A stretch of 41,976 bases of DNA, from the IMG/VR virus record IMGVR_UViG_3300015206_000036, positions 1 through 41,976 of that record. One strand, given 5' to 3'. The first letter of the stretch is position 1, and each line of letters opens with the position of its first letter. The translations under genes and the position numbers were made by a program. Origin of the DNA: a virus. Positions 21,041-27,819 of the stretch are shown piece after piece. The notes beneath the pieces are model-generated. The model ran no database searches. It saw nothing but the letters and a program-made list of their open reading frames with translations, and was not told the DNA's origin.

Positions 21041-21338
21041 AGTTCGGTTTTTGGCGCTCGTCAAAAAGAGCGAAGGATGTTGGCTTTGGATCGGAGCGCA
21101 ACGCAAGGGCTACGGGAATTTCTGGTTTAGAGGCGGACCTGTCAGCGCTCATCGAGTCGCGTGGATTTTAACGCGCGGCGAGATTCCTGACGGCGAAGGC
21201 GCTCACGGCACTTGCGTTCTGCATCGATGCGACACGCCGCTATGTGTTCGACCCAGTCATCTGCGTCTCGGCACGCAGTTTCAAAATATGCGCGACATGG
21301 CCGAGAAAGGTCGCAAGAAAAGGAAACCCGTTGTATGA
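21027..21338 (+). CDS. HNH endonuclease (HNH_3 type)
   Basis: A 103-residue protein from ATG 21027. It has the usual order of free-standing phage HNH enzymes: GCWLWIGAQRKGYGNFWF, then AHRVAWILTRGEIPDG, then CVLHRCDTPLCVRPSHLRLG and NMRDMAEKGRKK. The HRCD and P-x-H pairs form the metal site. Such genes are often selfish homing endonucleases, and here it sits between recombination genes, overlapping the exonuclease gene by 14 bases. It ends in an ATGA overlap with the next gene, so it is well fitted into the operon rather than a recent insert. Confidence 0.9.
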   Translation: MQRDKVRFLALVKKSEGCWLWIGAQRKGYGNFWFRGGPVSAHRVAWILTRGEIPDGEGAHGTCVLHRCDTPLCVRPSHLRLGTQFQNMRDMAEKGRKKRKPVV

Positions 21339-22066
21339 ATGATAAAACTGAATCGCTCGTCGATGACGAGCAAGCGCTGCCCGAGATGCTGCCGATACCG
21401 AAGCTCGATCGAAAGCTGCTGCAGAACGCAGTCACGGCGCGCGCCGAAGCGTTGCTGATCAAAGTCGAGACGCCAGAGCAGTCGATCGAAGCGCAGCGCG
21501 TGCGCGGCGAGCTGCAGACATCGATCAAAGCGCTCGCCGATCAGCGCATGAGCGTGACGCGCCCGCTAGATGCGGTCAAAGCGATCATCGTGAGCTGGTT
21601 CGCTGCGCCGATTCTAGCGCGTGAGCAAGCGCGTGATCATCTCGATCGCGAGATCGTGCTCTTCAACGAAAAGATGGAAGATCAGGCGCGCGAAGCACAG
21701 CGCAAGCTCGATGAGGCTGCTGAAAAAGAGCGCGTTCGTTTAGCGAAGCTCGGCGACAAAGCTGAAGCGCGCGGCGATACGTCGAAAGCTGAAGTGTTTC
21801 GCGATCGCAGCGATGCAGTCGTCGCTCCGGTCGTTGCAGCTGCGCTACCGAAAGCGAGCGGCTCAGCGCTCGTCAAGCGTTGGACGTATGAGATCGTCGA
21901 CGCGTCGAAAGTCAACCCGCTCTACGTGCAGCCTGATCTCGCGAAGATCGGCAAGCAGGTTCGAGCGCTCGGCAAAGAGTCTCAGAAACTGCTCGGCGAT
22001 GGCGTGCGCGTGTATCAAGAAACTGGCGTCTCATCTCGATCGACTTCAACGAAGGGGGCATGGTAA
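21335..22066 (+). CDS. Conserved recombination-cluster protein with central coiled coil
   Basis: A 243-residue protein from ATG 21335. The first 85 residues contain two helices around [21 protein letters not shown] long charged coiled coil follows (about residues 100-165; [20 protein letters not shown]). The C-terminal domain has [20 protein letters not shown] and [15 protein letters not shown], a pattern familiar from phage proteins encoded next to RecT. Function unknown; a structural or DNA-organising role in recombination is plausible. Its stop overlaps the CsrA start (TAATG). Confidence 0.8.
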   Translation: MNDKTESLVDDEQALPEMLPIPKLDRKLLQNAVTARAEALLIKVETPEQSIEAQRVRGELQTSIKALADQRMSVTRPLDAVKAIIVSWFAAPILAREQARDHLDREIVLFNEKMEDQAREAQRKLDEAAEKERVRLAKLGDKAEARGDTSKAEVFRDRSDAVVAPVVAAALPKASGSALVKRWTYEIVDASKVNPLYVQPDLAKIGKQVRALGKESQKLLGDGVRVYQETGVSSRSTSTKGAW

Positions 22067-22296
22067 TGGCACTCATACTCACAAGACGAGTCGGCGAGAT
22101 GATCAAGATCGGCGACGAGATCGAAGTCGTCGTTATGGCGGTCAACGGCAATCAGGTGCGCGTCGGAATCAAAGCGCCGAAGCACATCGCGGTGCATCGC
22201 GAAGAGATTGCGGAGCGCATACGCAAAGAGAAAGACGTCAAGCCCTTCAATCCTCTGACCGAGCAAGAGCGTCTGCATACGTGGTGCTTGTCGTGA
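22066..22296 (+). CDS. csrA: CsrA/RsmA-family RNA-binding regulator
   Basis: A 76-residue homologue of the host translational regulator CsrA. The start is ATG 22066, with AAGGGGG seven bases upstream; ATG 22060 is too close to that site. The whole fold is present: [20 protein letters not shown], then [19 protein letters not shown] and [15 protein letters not shown]. The RNA-contacting residues (N-terminal LILTRR and the VHREEI region with its Arg) are kept. The C-terminal 20 residues ([14 protein letters not shown]) extend beyond the usual length. It would bind GGA-containing hairpins near ribosome sites and could reprogram host carbon storage, motility or biofilm, or time phage translation. 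Confidence 0.93.
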   Translation: MALILTRRVGEMIKIGDEIEVVVMAVNGNQVRVGIKAPKHIAVHREEIAERIRKEKDVKPFNPLTEQERLHTWCLS

Positions 22297-22532
22297 TCGC
22301 TCGCGACGCAAAGCCTGGGGACTGGGTTGTCTACGTCCCAAACCACGCCGAAGATGACGTGCTGCATAAAGACTGCGAGCGCGGCACCGTCACGTCGATC
22401 AATACGAGAACCGAAACCGTGTTCGTTCGCTACGGCAATGATGTCGGCGCGAAACGCACTAACTCGGAGAATCTCGTCACGGCGCGCACCTACTTCGAAG
22501 CGCTGCTCTGTCGCAAAGAGGTGCAATCATGA
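22293..22532 (+). CDS. Small conserved phage protein
   Basis: A 79-residue protein from GTG 22293, GTGA overlap with csrA. It looks like a small beta barrel: [20 protein letters not shown], then [20 protein letters not shown] and a C-terminal helix. I recall this KPGDWVVY...H.DCE.G.V.S pattern from other phages without a known role. The fold may be SH3-like. Confidence 0.7.
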   Translation: MIARDAKPGDWVVYVPNHAEDDVLHKDCERGTVTSINTRTETVFVRYGNDVGAKRTNSENLVTARTYFEALLCRKEVQS

Positions 22533-22885
22533 GCAGCGATCAATACACCGAAGCTCGGCATCGAGCGATTCTCGCAGCTCAAGGCGTGCCGCTGATGAAG
22601 TACGCGATCAGAATCATCGGCGTGGCAAACATGGAGCATCAGCCGCATCCGCTGTCCGGGGCGTTCATTCAGTCATACGACGTGACGACGCTGAACGAGC
22701 AGGGCGCTTACAGCGGCGGCGATCTCGAAGTCTGCGACACGATCACGAAAGCGAAGCACTTCGCTGATCAGTTCGAAGCGATGAATTTCTGGCGCACCGA
22801 ATCGCCCTACGGAAATCGCGCTGACGGCAAACCTGATCGACCACTCACTGCGTTCACCGTCGAGATCGTGCCGGTGCACTCGTGA
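22529..22885 (+). CDS. Hypothetical early protein
   Basis: A 118-residue protein from ATG 22529, overlapping its neighbours by four bases on each side. The N-terminal helix is followed by MKYAIRIIGVANMEHQPHPL and AFIQSYDVTTLNEQGAYSGG. The later part has ITKAKHFADQFEAMNFWRTE and a final strand FTVEIVPVHS. It looks like a single alpha/beta domain; no family is recognised. Confidence 0.65.
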   Translation: MSSDQYTEARHRAILAAQGVPLMKYAIRIIGVANMEHQPHPLSGAFIQSYDVTTLNEQGAYSGGDLEVCDTITKAKHFADQFEAMNFWRTESPYGNRADGKPDRPLTAFTVEIVPVHS

Positions 22886-23265
22886 GCCGTCACTGTACGT
22901 CGATCAGCGTGACCATGGAGGACGGCTCTGTGGTCACGCTCCGCGCTCAGCTGACGAGCAAAGACGCGAAGCTCAGCGAGCGCGATGTCACAGCGCTGCG
23001 CGAAGCGATTCATCAGATCAGCGCGCGACGCATGGACCCGCAGCGAGCTGATCGACGTCGTCGCGTGCATTCTGAGCGGTGGGAAGAGCCTGATCAGCTC
23101 TGCGAATGCGGGCATCCGGCGCGCGAGCACACTCGCGATCGATTTCACGGCTGCACTCACGACGACGACTGTGCGTGTCCTACGTTCGAGTCTGCAAAGG
23201 ATTGTGACTCTCAATCGATCACCAGCTCTGAGGCTGATGCCAGTGGAGATGCAAATGGCGGTTAG
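22882..23265 (+). CDS. Small protein with zinc-binding Cys/His cluster
   Basis: A 127-residue protein from GTG 22882. The first 55 residues are a beta strand pair plus helix (SISVTMEDGSVVTLRAQLTS). The middle is basic. A zinc cluster follows: LCECGHPAREHTRDRFHGCT, then DDDCACPTFE (CxCGH-x4-H...C...CxC), a pattern common in small phage and actinobacterial proteins. The tail is acidic and Ser-rich. Function unknown. Confidence 0.65.
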   Translation: MSRHCTSISVTMEDGSVVTLRAQLTSKDAKLSERDVTALREAIHQISARRMDPQRADRRRRVHSERWEEPDQLCECGHPAREHTRDRFHGCTHDDDCACPTFESAKDCDSQSITSSEADASGDANGG

Positions 23266-23494
23266 AGAGTACAGCGCCCAGGAAATTCATGGCTTCATGT
23301 TTGCGGACATAAAGCACAAGCGGTTCGTTGACGCTGCCGACTACTATCGCCTGTTCGACGCACTGACGAAAATCAGCGAAGGCAACAATATGAAATTGGG
23401 TGGTCGCGTCAAATGGACGCTTGCCGACGTTATCTTGGAACACTACAAAATTGCGGGCGATGCGCATAAGTATTTGAATCGCGAAGACATCTAG
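23255..23494 (+). CDS. Small hypothetical protein
   Basis: A 79-residue protein. ATG 23255 is preferred because GTGGAG lies six bases before it; ATG 23249 is also in frame. It is helical (FVDAADYYRLFDALTKISEG) with a C-terminal WTLADVILEHYKIAGDAHKY. It overlaps the end of the previous gene by 11 bases. No family is recognised. Confidence 0.6.
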   Translation: MAVREYSAQEIHGFMFADIKHKRFVDAADYYRLFDALTKISEGNNMKLGGRVKWTLADVILEHYKIAGDAHKYLNREDI

Positions 23495-23497
23495 AAC

Positions 23498-23674
23498 ATG
23501 AGCGTCTGCTCTAGCTGCGGGGCCACCATCACGTGGCTCATGACGAAGCATCTGAAATCGATTCCTGTCGACGGACAGCTATCGACTACAGAGCGCTTCG
23601 ATCCGAAGAAACACGTCTCTCACTTCGCGACGTGTCCGAACGCTGATCAGCATCGCAAGGGGAAAAAACAATGA
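23498..23674 (+). CDS. Small zinc-ribbon-like protein
   Basis: A 58-residue protein from ATG 23498. It begins MSVCSSCGATITWLMTKHLK with a CxxC knuckle, continues IPVDGQLSTTERFDP, and ends HVSHFATCPNADQHRKGKK. The CSSCGAxI...PVD...SHFATCPNADQHR pattern is one I know from many phages of Gram-negative and Gram-positive hosts; it is probably a one-zinc fold of unknown function. Confidence 0.75.
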   Translation: MSVCSSCGATITWLMTKHLKSIPVDGQLSTTERFDPKKHVSHFATCPNADQHRKGKKQ

Positions 23675-23703
23675 AGCGGGTATTTTTGGTAAAGCTCCGG
23701 TGA
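23671..23703 (+). CDS. Ten-codon leader-like reading frame
   Basis: ATG 23671 to TGA 23703 encodes MKRVFLVKLR. It overlaps the previous stop as ATGA and the next start as GTGA, so it links two genes that would otherwise be 25 bases apart. A purine-rich AAGGGGAAAA lies just upstream. It may serve to carry ribosomes to the GTG start of the next gene. Confidence 0.3.
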   Translation: MKRVFLVKLR

Positions 23704-23915
23704 GCGTGCGACGCCCGACGCTTGAGATCGTGTATCAGTGTCTAGACTGCCGCATGCGCTACGTGAGCGAGACCCACCCGACAACGCGTCGCTGCATCTG
23801 CGGCGGTGCGTTGCTTTTCAGACGCGATCTGTCGATCGACATGCTGCTGCGAAGCGCCGAGCCGCTCGTCGTTCTGGAAGATCGTCTGCGTCAGCTGCAG
23901 CAAATCGAGACTTAA
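23700..23915 (+). CDS. Small zinc-ribbon protein
   Basis: A 71-residue protein from GTG 23700. It contains YQCLDCRMRYVS (CxxC), then RRCICGGALLF (CxCGG), a typical four-Cys zinc ribbon in the first 45 residues, followed by a helix (RSAEPLVVLEDRLRQLQQ). It may bind nucleic acid. No family is assigned. Confidence 0.65.
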   Translation: MSVRRPTLEIVYQCLDCRMRYVSETHPTTRRCICGGALLFRRDLSIDMLLRSAEPLVVLEDRLRQLQQIET

Positions 23916-24063
23916 ACCAGACGCTGGGTTGCAGGAATTTGACAGATTTCAGGGCTAATTGTGAACCCAGTGCTCAAATAGGCTACATGCAGACTTCGCA
24001 TGCACATGCGACCACTGCATACTCACGTCTCGATTGATTCACAACGAAACGGAGCTGCTGCAA
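23916..24063 (+). promoter_or_regulatory. Gap in the early operon with inverted repeat
   Basis: No gene is visible. It holds an isolated TTGACA (23939-23944), flanked by a 7-base inverted repeat (CTGGGTT 23924-23930 and AACCCAG 23964-23970). I see no good -10 at 16-18 bases, so a promoter is uncertain; a repressor- or activator-dependent one is possible. Confidence 0.25.
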
Positions 24064-24315
24064 ATGACTTACAAAATCGAAGTTCTCAAAACCCTAGTGC
24101 TGCTGATCGCGAGCGGCATGTCGCTGGACGACGCGACTGTCGAGATTCGCAAGTGCTTTTTCTTGGGCTCGAACGACATCGAGCAAGTGCTGACCGCTTA
24201 TCACGCGTCGATCCTCGCCGGTCTGAAGCGCGATCGCGCAGCGATCGAAGATCTCAAGCGTCGCGCTGAGCAGTCGAAAGATCTTCCCCTGTTTCTTCGT
24301 CCGCAAGCGGAGTAA
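24064..24315 (+). CDS. Small hypothetical helical protein
   Basis: An 83-residue protein from ATG 24064, CGGAG upstream. It is helical: LKTLVLLIASGMSLDDATVE, then NDIEQVLTAYHASILAGL and a charged helix DRAAIEDLKRRAEQSK. The arrangement of three helices could be a small DNA-binding or adaptor fold, but no family is recognised. It opens the second half of the early block after a gap. Confidence 0.6.
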   Translation: MTYKIEVLKTLVLLIASGMSLDDATVEIRKCFFLGSNDIEQVLTAYHASILAGLKRDRAAIEDLKRRAEQSKDLPLFLRPQAE

Positions 24316-24321
24316 TCGAAC

Positions 24322-24690
24322 ATGAGCATCACTCAACAAACTCTCACTCTCACGATCGCGCACATGCGCTTCGTCGCTCGTCAGCTTCACTTCGACATCA
24401 AAGAGCTGCGCGCGCTTCAGGCGCGCGGCGAGAAAGCGCTCGCGGCGTACAGCCCCGGTGGTAGCTTTCGCGCTCGCTGCTCAAGCGTCGCCGAAGCGAA
24501 TCGAATCGTGCTGCGTACATCCGGCCAGAACACGCGTCGGGCCTACCGGCTTCAGCTGGCGGAAGAGTCGCTCGCGTACTTTCTCGATCAGCTGAACGCG
24601 AAGCCGTGCACGTGCGACACGAGCTACAGCGAGCAGCTCGGCCAGACGAAACCGCATCTGTCGTCCTGCTTCGCGAGGCCGTTCGAATGA
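24322..24690 (+). CDS. Hypothetical early protein
   Basis: A 122-residue protein from ATG 24322. It is mostly helical and basic (IAHMRFVARQLHFDIKELRA, LQLAEESLAYFLDQLNA). The C-terminus has CTCDTSYSEQLGQTKPHLSS followed by Cys, a possible zinc site. ATGA overlap with the next gene. Function unknown. Confidence 0.6.
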   Translation: MSITQQTLTLTIAHMRFVARQLHFDIKELRALQARGEKALAAYSPGGSFRARCSSVAEANRIVLRTSGQNTRRAYRLQLAEESLAYFLDQLNAKPCTCDTSYSEQLGQTKPHLSSCFARPFE

Positions 24691-24905
24691 AGACACTCAA
24701 AATCACCGTTCAATTCGACAACGTCGATCAGGCTGCTTACGCGCACATGCTGATCAGCCGCCTTGGGTGGTCCGAGTGCTTCGAGCAGACTGAGCCGCAT
24801 CTGCCGACCGAGCAGCGCAAAGATCGCGCCTACGCGATGATCGCTGCGCTGTCGAAGATCGAGAGCGCGCTCGGTGACGCTGACGTACCGCGCCGCATCT
24901 ACTGA
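24687..24905 (+). CDS. Small hypothetical protein
   Basis: A 72-residue protein from ATG 24687. It starts with a strand (KTLKITVQFDNVDQAAYAHM), then a helix and an acidic loop. The pattern of strand, helix, strand, helix suggests a small alpha/beta fold. It is the last gene before a 75-base gap holding a short GC hairpin (TGCGCG/CGCGCA) and then the DUF932 gene. Confidence 0.6.
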   Translation: MKTLKITVQFDNVDQAAYAHMLISRLGWSECFEQTEPHLPTEQRKDRAYAMIAALSKIESALGDADVPRRIY

Positions 24906-24980
24906 GATTTCAGCCTGGTGCGCGTCGCAGCGCGCAAATTGGGTGCAATCTCGCATCATCAAACCCGTAAGAGACAACAC

Positions 24981-26072
24981 ATGAAAACCGGAAAAACACT
25001 GAACGAACTCGCTGCTGAAATCACTCGCCGCGCCGAAGCGAAGAAAGACTTCATCGCCCCTGTCGGCAAGCTCGCGATGGCAGTCGTGAACGACGCGCCG
25101 TCGCTGATCGTAGGCGATAACGATGCCTTCGCGATCAACGCGAACGCGCATGGTCAGATCGCTGAATACGCGGGCATCCCCTCGAAGTACTACAAGCGCA
25201 TGCAGAGCGAAGACCCGCAGCTGCTCGCGACGAACGTCAATCGCTGGCTGCACGACATCGCGTCGAAAGACGACAAGCGCATGGTGCGCACCCTCGACGG
25301 CCAGGTCCGCGCGCTCGTCAGCGATCGCTATCGCAAGATCGAGAACGAAGACATCGCCGAGACCGTGCTGCCGGTGCTGATGGATCGCGACATGATCATC
25401 ATGAGCGCTGACATCACCGAGACGCGCATGTACCTGAAAGCGGTCGATCGCTCGATCGAGAAGAACATCCCGAAGGGCTTCTCGATGGGTGATGGCTCGC
25501 ATCAGATCTTCGACTGCTTGTCCCCCGCGATCATCGTCGGCAATAGCGAGACCGGCAACGGTTCGTACTTCGTCGAGACCGGCGTCTTCACGCGCGCTTG
25601 CACGAATCTCGCGCTCTTCGGCGCGAACATGCGCCGCAGTCACTTGGGCGTGCGAGCCGAGCACAGCGATGAGGTGTATGCGCTGCTGACGAATCAGACG
25701 CTGAAAGTGAGCGACGCTGCGCTGATGGGCCAGTTGCGCGACATCATCGCCGGAACCCTGACCGTCGATCGCTTCGACAGGACCGTCGAGCAGCTGCAGC
25801 GCGCGGCTGACGACAAGCTCGATGCTGACGTCGTGAAGATCGTCGAGCAAGTCGGTCGCAAGTTCAGCGTGACCGAGGGCGAGCAGAAGGGCATTCTGCA
25901 GCGCTTGATCGAAGGGGCTGATCTCTCGCGCTACGGTCTGCACAGCGCGATCACTCGATTCTCAGCCGACGTCGATAACTACGATCGAGCGACTGAGCTT
26001 GAGCGCATGGGCGGGGACGTCGTGCAGCTGCCGCAAGGCGAGTGGAAGCAGCTTCTGAAGCTCGCGGCGTAG
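24981..26072 (+). CDS. DUF932 phage/plasmid-like protein
   Basis: A 363-residue protein of the DUF932 family (PF06067). Recognisable parts are the N-terminal GDNDAFAINANAHGQIAEYA, then GIPSKYYKRM. The core has VRTLDGQVRALVSDRYRKIE and ENEDIAETVLPVLMDRDMII, and later IFDCLSPAIIVGNSETGNGS and VETGVFTRACTNLALFGANM. The family is found on phages and plasmids, and its function is not established. The start is ATG 24981 with a weak AAGAGA site. It is the largest gene of the early block and is followed by a GC hairpin, so it may be independently tuned. Confidence 0.92.
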   Translation: MKTGKTLNELAAEITRRAEAKKDFIAPVGKLAMAVVNDAPSLIVGDNDAFAINANAHGQIAEYAGIPSKYYKRMQSEDPQLLATNVNRWLHDIASKDDKRMVRTLDGQVRALVSDRYRKIENEDIAETVLPVLMDRDMIIMSADITETRMYLKAVDRSIEKNIPKGFSMGDGSHQIFDCLSPAIIVGNSETGNGSYFVETGVFTRACTNLALFGANMRRSHLGVRAEHSDEVYALLTNQTLKVSDAALMGQLRDIIAGTLTVDRFDRTVEQLQRAADDKLDADVVKIVEQVGRKFSVTEGEQKGILQRLIEGADLSRYGLHSAITRFSADVDNYDRATELERMGGDVVQLPQGEWKQLLKLAA

Positions 26073-26082
26073 TAACCACACA

Positions 26083-26108
26083 CGGCGGCGCCGATCTTGG
26101 CGCTGCCG
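26083..26108 (+). terminator. GC-rich hairpin after the DUF932 gene
   Basis: CGGCGGCGCC (26083-26092) and GGCGCTGCCG (26099-26108) pair over ten positions with one G-T, around a six-base loop. The following TCTTCTCC is only partly T-rich, so it may be a leaky terminator or an mRNA end-protecting hairpin. Confidence 0.55.
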
Positions 26109-26127
26109 TCTTCTCCGGGAGGAATTC

Positions 26128-26319
26128 ATGCCGAAAAAACTACTGTCGATGCTCGCGATTCGCACCAAGCTCAATCTGACGCAGGTCGAAGCGGCGCGCT
26201 TGCTGCAGACGAGTCTTCGAACCTACATCGCGTGGGAGCGCGGCGAGACCGCCGTGCACCCGATCATCCATCGCTGGTTCTTCGAGTGCACGATCGACGC
26301 CGAGAAGGTGCAGTCATGA
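26128..26319 (+). CDS. XRE-type HTH regulator
   Basis: A 63-residue protein made of little more than a Cro/CI-type helix-turn-helix. LLSMLAIRTKLNLTQVEAAR, then LLQTSLRTYIAWERGETAVH matches the Q-x-E-A-A...T-Y-x-x-W-E-R-G pattern of the family. The start ATG 26128 has a near-perfect GGGAGGAATTC site, stronger than that of its neighbours. It may be a late or middle-time repressor acting on a different operator from the Cro-like protein. Confidence 0.85.
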   Translation: MPKKLLSMLAIRTKLNLTQVEAARLLQTSLRTYIAWERGETAVHPIIHRWFFECTIDAEKVQS

Positions 26320-26408
26320 CGCGCGACAAGCTTGAGCTGCTCGCGATCGCGGCCGCGTGCATCGTCGCAGTGTGGGACCTGCTCATCGTCGTGAGGCAGC
26401 TGTCATGA
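26316..26408 (+). CDS. Tiny membrane peptide
   Basis: A 30-residue protein from ATG 26316, with ATGA overlaps on both sides. A short charged start (MTRDKLEL) is followed by a hydrophobic helix (LAIAAACIVAVWDLLIVV) and RQLS. Single-pass peptide, function unknown. Confidence 0.55.
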   Translation: MTRDKLELLAIAAACIVAVWDLLIVVRQLS

Positions 26409-26614
26409 GCCGTCGCATGGTGCGCGAGCCGACCACGCGTCAGGGCATCTGCTGCGGGGCGAAGTGTCTCGATGAGTTTCCGCTAAGCCCGCCTCAGCAG
26501 CTCTACAAGGTCTTCGACATCTTTCGCTGGCGCTGCTCTCGCTGCTATGAGGCCGAAGTCGGCCATCGGCACTGGGAAGATCGCGAGGTTCGCGTCGTCA
26601 AGGGCTCGTCATGA
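26405..26614 (+). CDS. Small Cys-rich (zinc-binding) protein
   Basis: A 69-residue protein from ATG 26405. Two Cys pairs, ICCGAKCLDEF and RWRCSRCYEAEVGHRH, separated by about 28 residues could hold one zinc, with His residues near the second. It is basic at both ends. It is coupled to both neighbours by ATGA. Function unknown. Confidence 0.6.
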   Translation: MSRRMVREPTTRQGICCGAKCLDEFPLSPPQQLYKVFDIFRWRCSRCYEAEVGHRHWEDREVRVVKGSS

Positions 26615-26916
26615 AGCGCGTCGTCAACGTGCTCGGAAAGCTCGTCACTATGGAGCGCGGCCCAGCAAAAAAGCGCGTGAAACGTGTTACACGTGCCGCA
26701 AAACGGCAAGCTGCTGATCCTGAAAGGTATTTTCTCGTTATGAAGGTCGAGAAGTGCATTCGAGAGACTCGGCTAGCGAAGAAAGCGCTCGTTTTGGCGG
26801 TCAGACGCGAGCGCGAAGCTCGCGAAGCGCTGCGCGGCTTAGCCGCTGTGCGGGCCTCAAGCGATCAGGGGGCTACCAGTACAGACCCAGCCGAAAATGA
26901 CAATCGCCGCTCCTAG
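26611..26916 (+). CDS. Basic coiled-coil protein, last early gene
   Basis: A 101-residue protein from ATG 26611. The first half is very basic (GPAKKRVKRVTRAAKRQA), the middle is a charged helix (RLAKKALVLAVRREREAREA), and the last 25 residues are Ser/Asp/Asn-rich. It probably binds nucleic acid through its basic part. It ends 34 bases before the terminator. Confidence 0.6.
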   Translation: MKRVVNVLGKLVTMERGPAKKRVKRVTRAAKRQAADPERYFLVMKVEKCIRETRLAKKALVLAVRREREAREALRGLAAVRASSDQGATSTDPAENDNRRS

Positions 26917-26948
26917 CGCTTCCTAGGCGGTTTCTCGATGTCAGCAGC

Positions 26949-27476
26949 TTAGGGGCTCTTCGGGGCCCCTTTTTTTGCCTGCTCGTCCCACGCAGCGCGC
27001 AGCGCGACGATCTCGTCTTGATTCTCTAGGCAGGCGGCAAAGCTTTCGGCGTGCTCGCTCTCAAGCTGTCGAGTAGCGGCGTCGACTTGGGCGCTGCAAA
27101 CTTGTCCGGCAGCGGCTGCCACGTTGGGCAGGGGCTTGGCACGTAGCGCACTGTCTGCGACGCGCAGCCGGTCAGCAAGGCTGAGAGCGCCAGCGTGCTC
27201 AGCAGCAAGCTTTGCGTCATAGCTTTGCACGACGTCAGCGAGCTGCTTCGCGTGATCTTGATTGATGGCATCGACATTGATCGTCGCCTCCTGTTTCGTT
27301 TCGGTGGTTTTCTCGATGCACTGCTGTGCGCCGATGTTCTGCTCTTTGTTGTTGTGACCGACCCACCACGCGATCGACATGCCGACTGCGACGACGCCGA
27401 TCGCGATCTCGGCGTAGAGTCGATACGGCGAGACGACGGCTGACGCTGCGGTTTCTATCGTGCTCAGTTCGCTCAC
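26949..27476 (-). CDS. Rz: Inner-membrane spanin (Rz-like)
   Basis: A 175-residue i-spanin. It has an N-terminal transmembrane helix (LYAEIAIGVVAVGMSIAWWV, about residues 20-39), a periplasmic helical stretch rich in Gln, Ala, Asp and Lys (about 45-165), and Cys residues that may form dimers. It would join the outer-membrane lipoprotein encoded in another frame inside it and fuse the two membranes at the last step of lysis. It starts at ATG 27476 in an ATGA overlap with the preceding membrane protein. Its final codons form the early terminator hairpin. Confidence 0.88.
   Translation of the reverse strand: MSELSTIETAASAVVSPYRLYAEIAIGVVAVGMSIAWWVGHNNKEQNIGAQQCIEKTTETKQEATINVDAINQDHAKQLADVVQSYDAKLAAEHAGALSLADRLRVADSALRAKPLPNVAAAAGQVCSAQVDAATRQLESEHAESFAACLENQDEIVALRAAWDEQAKKGAPKSP
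26951..26976 (+). terminator. Rho-independent terminator of the early block
   Basis: AGGGGC (26951-26956) and GCCCCT (26965-26970) form the stem around an 8-base TCTTCGGG loop, and are followed by T 26970-26976. It ends the plus-strand block where it meets the lysis operon, and its bases double as the last codons of the spanin gene on the other strand. Confidence 0.9.
27026..27220 (-). CDS. Rz1: Outer-membrane spanin lipoprotein (Rz1-like), nested in Rz
   Basis: A 64-residue lipoprotein encoded entirely within the Rz gene in a different frame. The signal peptide MTQSLLLSTLALSALLTGC carries a lipobox (ALLTGC), with cleavage before the Cys at residue 19. The mature part is Pro/Ser-rich (YVPSPCPTWQPLPDKF, then KALPPA), as in o-spanins. 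Start ATG 27220. Confidence 0.85.
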   Translation of the reverse strand: MTQSLLLSTLALSALLTGCASQTVRYVPSPCPTWQPLPDKFAAPKSTPLLDSLRASTPKALPPA

Positions 27477-27808
27477 GGCTTGTTTGCCTCCTTCTCGCGC
27501 TCGGACTCACGCTTGATCTCGTCGCTGATGTCTCGATGCATCACGAACTTCACCCAGCCCTCGATTTTCTGCATCGTGCTTCGCTGCTCGAGGGCGTCTC
27601 TTCGATCATCTTGCAAATTGTCATCGATGCGATCGATGCGATCGTGCGCGCTGATCGCTTCTCCGTGTGCTGCTTGAGCGCGCTCCATCGCGGCGCGCGC
27701 TGACTCGTAACGTTGATACTTGCGAATTCTCATCAGAAGAAAAAACGATGCGATCCCGATGATCGCGACAATCGTCAAGCCAACCAAAATCCATTCCTGT
27801 GTCGTCAC
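27473..27808 (-). CDS. Single-pass membrane protein of the lysis cassette
   Basis: A 111-residue protein from GTG 27808, AGGA six bases upstream. The N-terminal hydrophobic helix (WILVGLTIVAIIGIASFFLL, about residues 6-25) is followed by RIRKYQRYESA and a long charged helix (RIDRIDDNLQDDRRDALEQR). The layout is that of a membrane-anchored coiled coil with the body in the cytoplasm. It may be an antiholin-like or pinholin regulator, or a membrane adaptor; no family is recognised. Confidence 0.65.
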   Translation of the reverse strand: MTTQEWILVGLTIVAIIGIASFFLLMRIRKYQRYESARAAMERAQAAHGEAISAHDRIDRIDDNLQDDRRDALEQRSTMQKIEGWVKFVMHRDISDEIKRESEREKEANKP

Positions 27809-27819
27809 TTTGAGTCCTT

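Noticed and set aside
21027-21338. HNH gene as a recent homing insertion
   Set aside because: Overlaps of 14 and 4 bases with its neighbours show that it is integrated in the operon rather than inserted in a split gene.
23939-23967. Promoter at TTGACA before 24064
   Set aside because: No acceptable -10 box at 15-19 bases; kept only as part of a gap description.
23916-24063. tRNA or small RNA gene in the early-block gap
   Set aside because: No cloverleaf or T-loop sequence found here or elsewhere; only a 7-base inverted repeat.
24624-25943. A 439-codon minus-strand open frame antisense to the DUF932 gene
   Set aside because: It is a mirror of the codon pattern of a well-supported family protein; it crosses several plus-strand gene junctions, has Arg/Asp/Val/His-rich composition typical of antisense shadows, and no motif.
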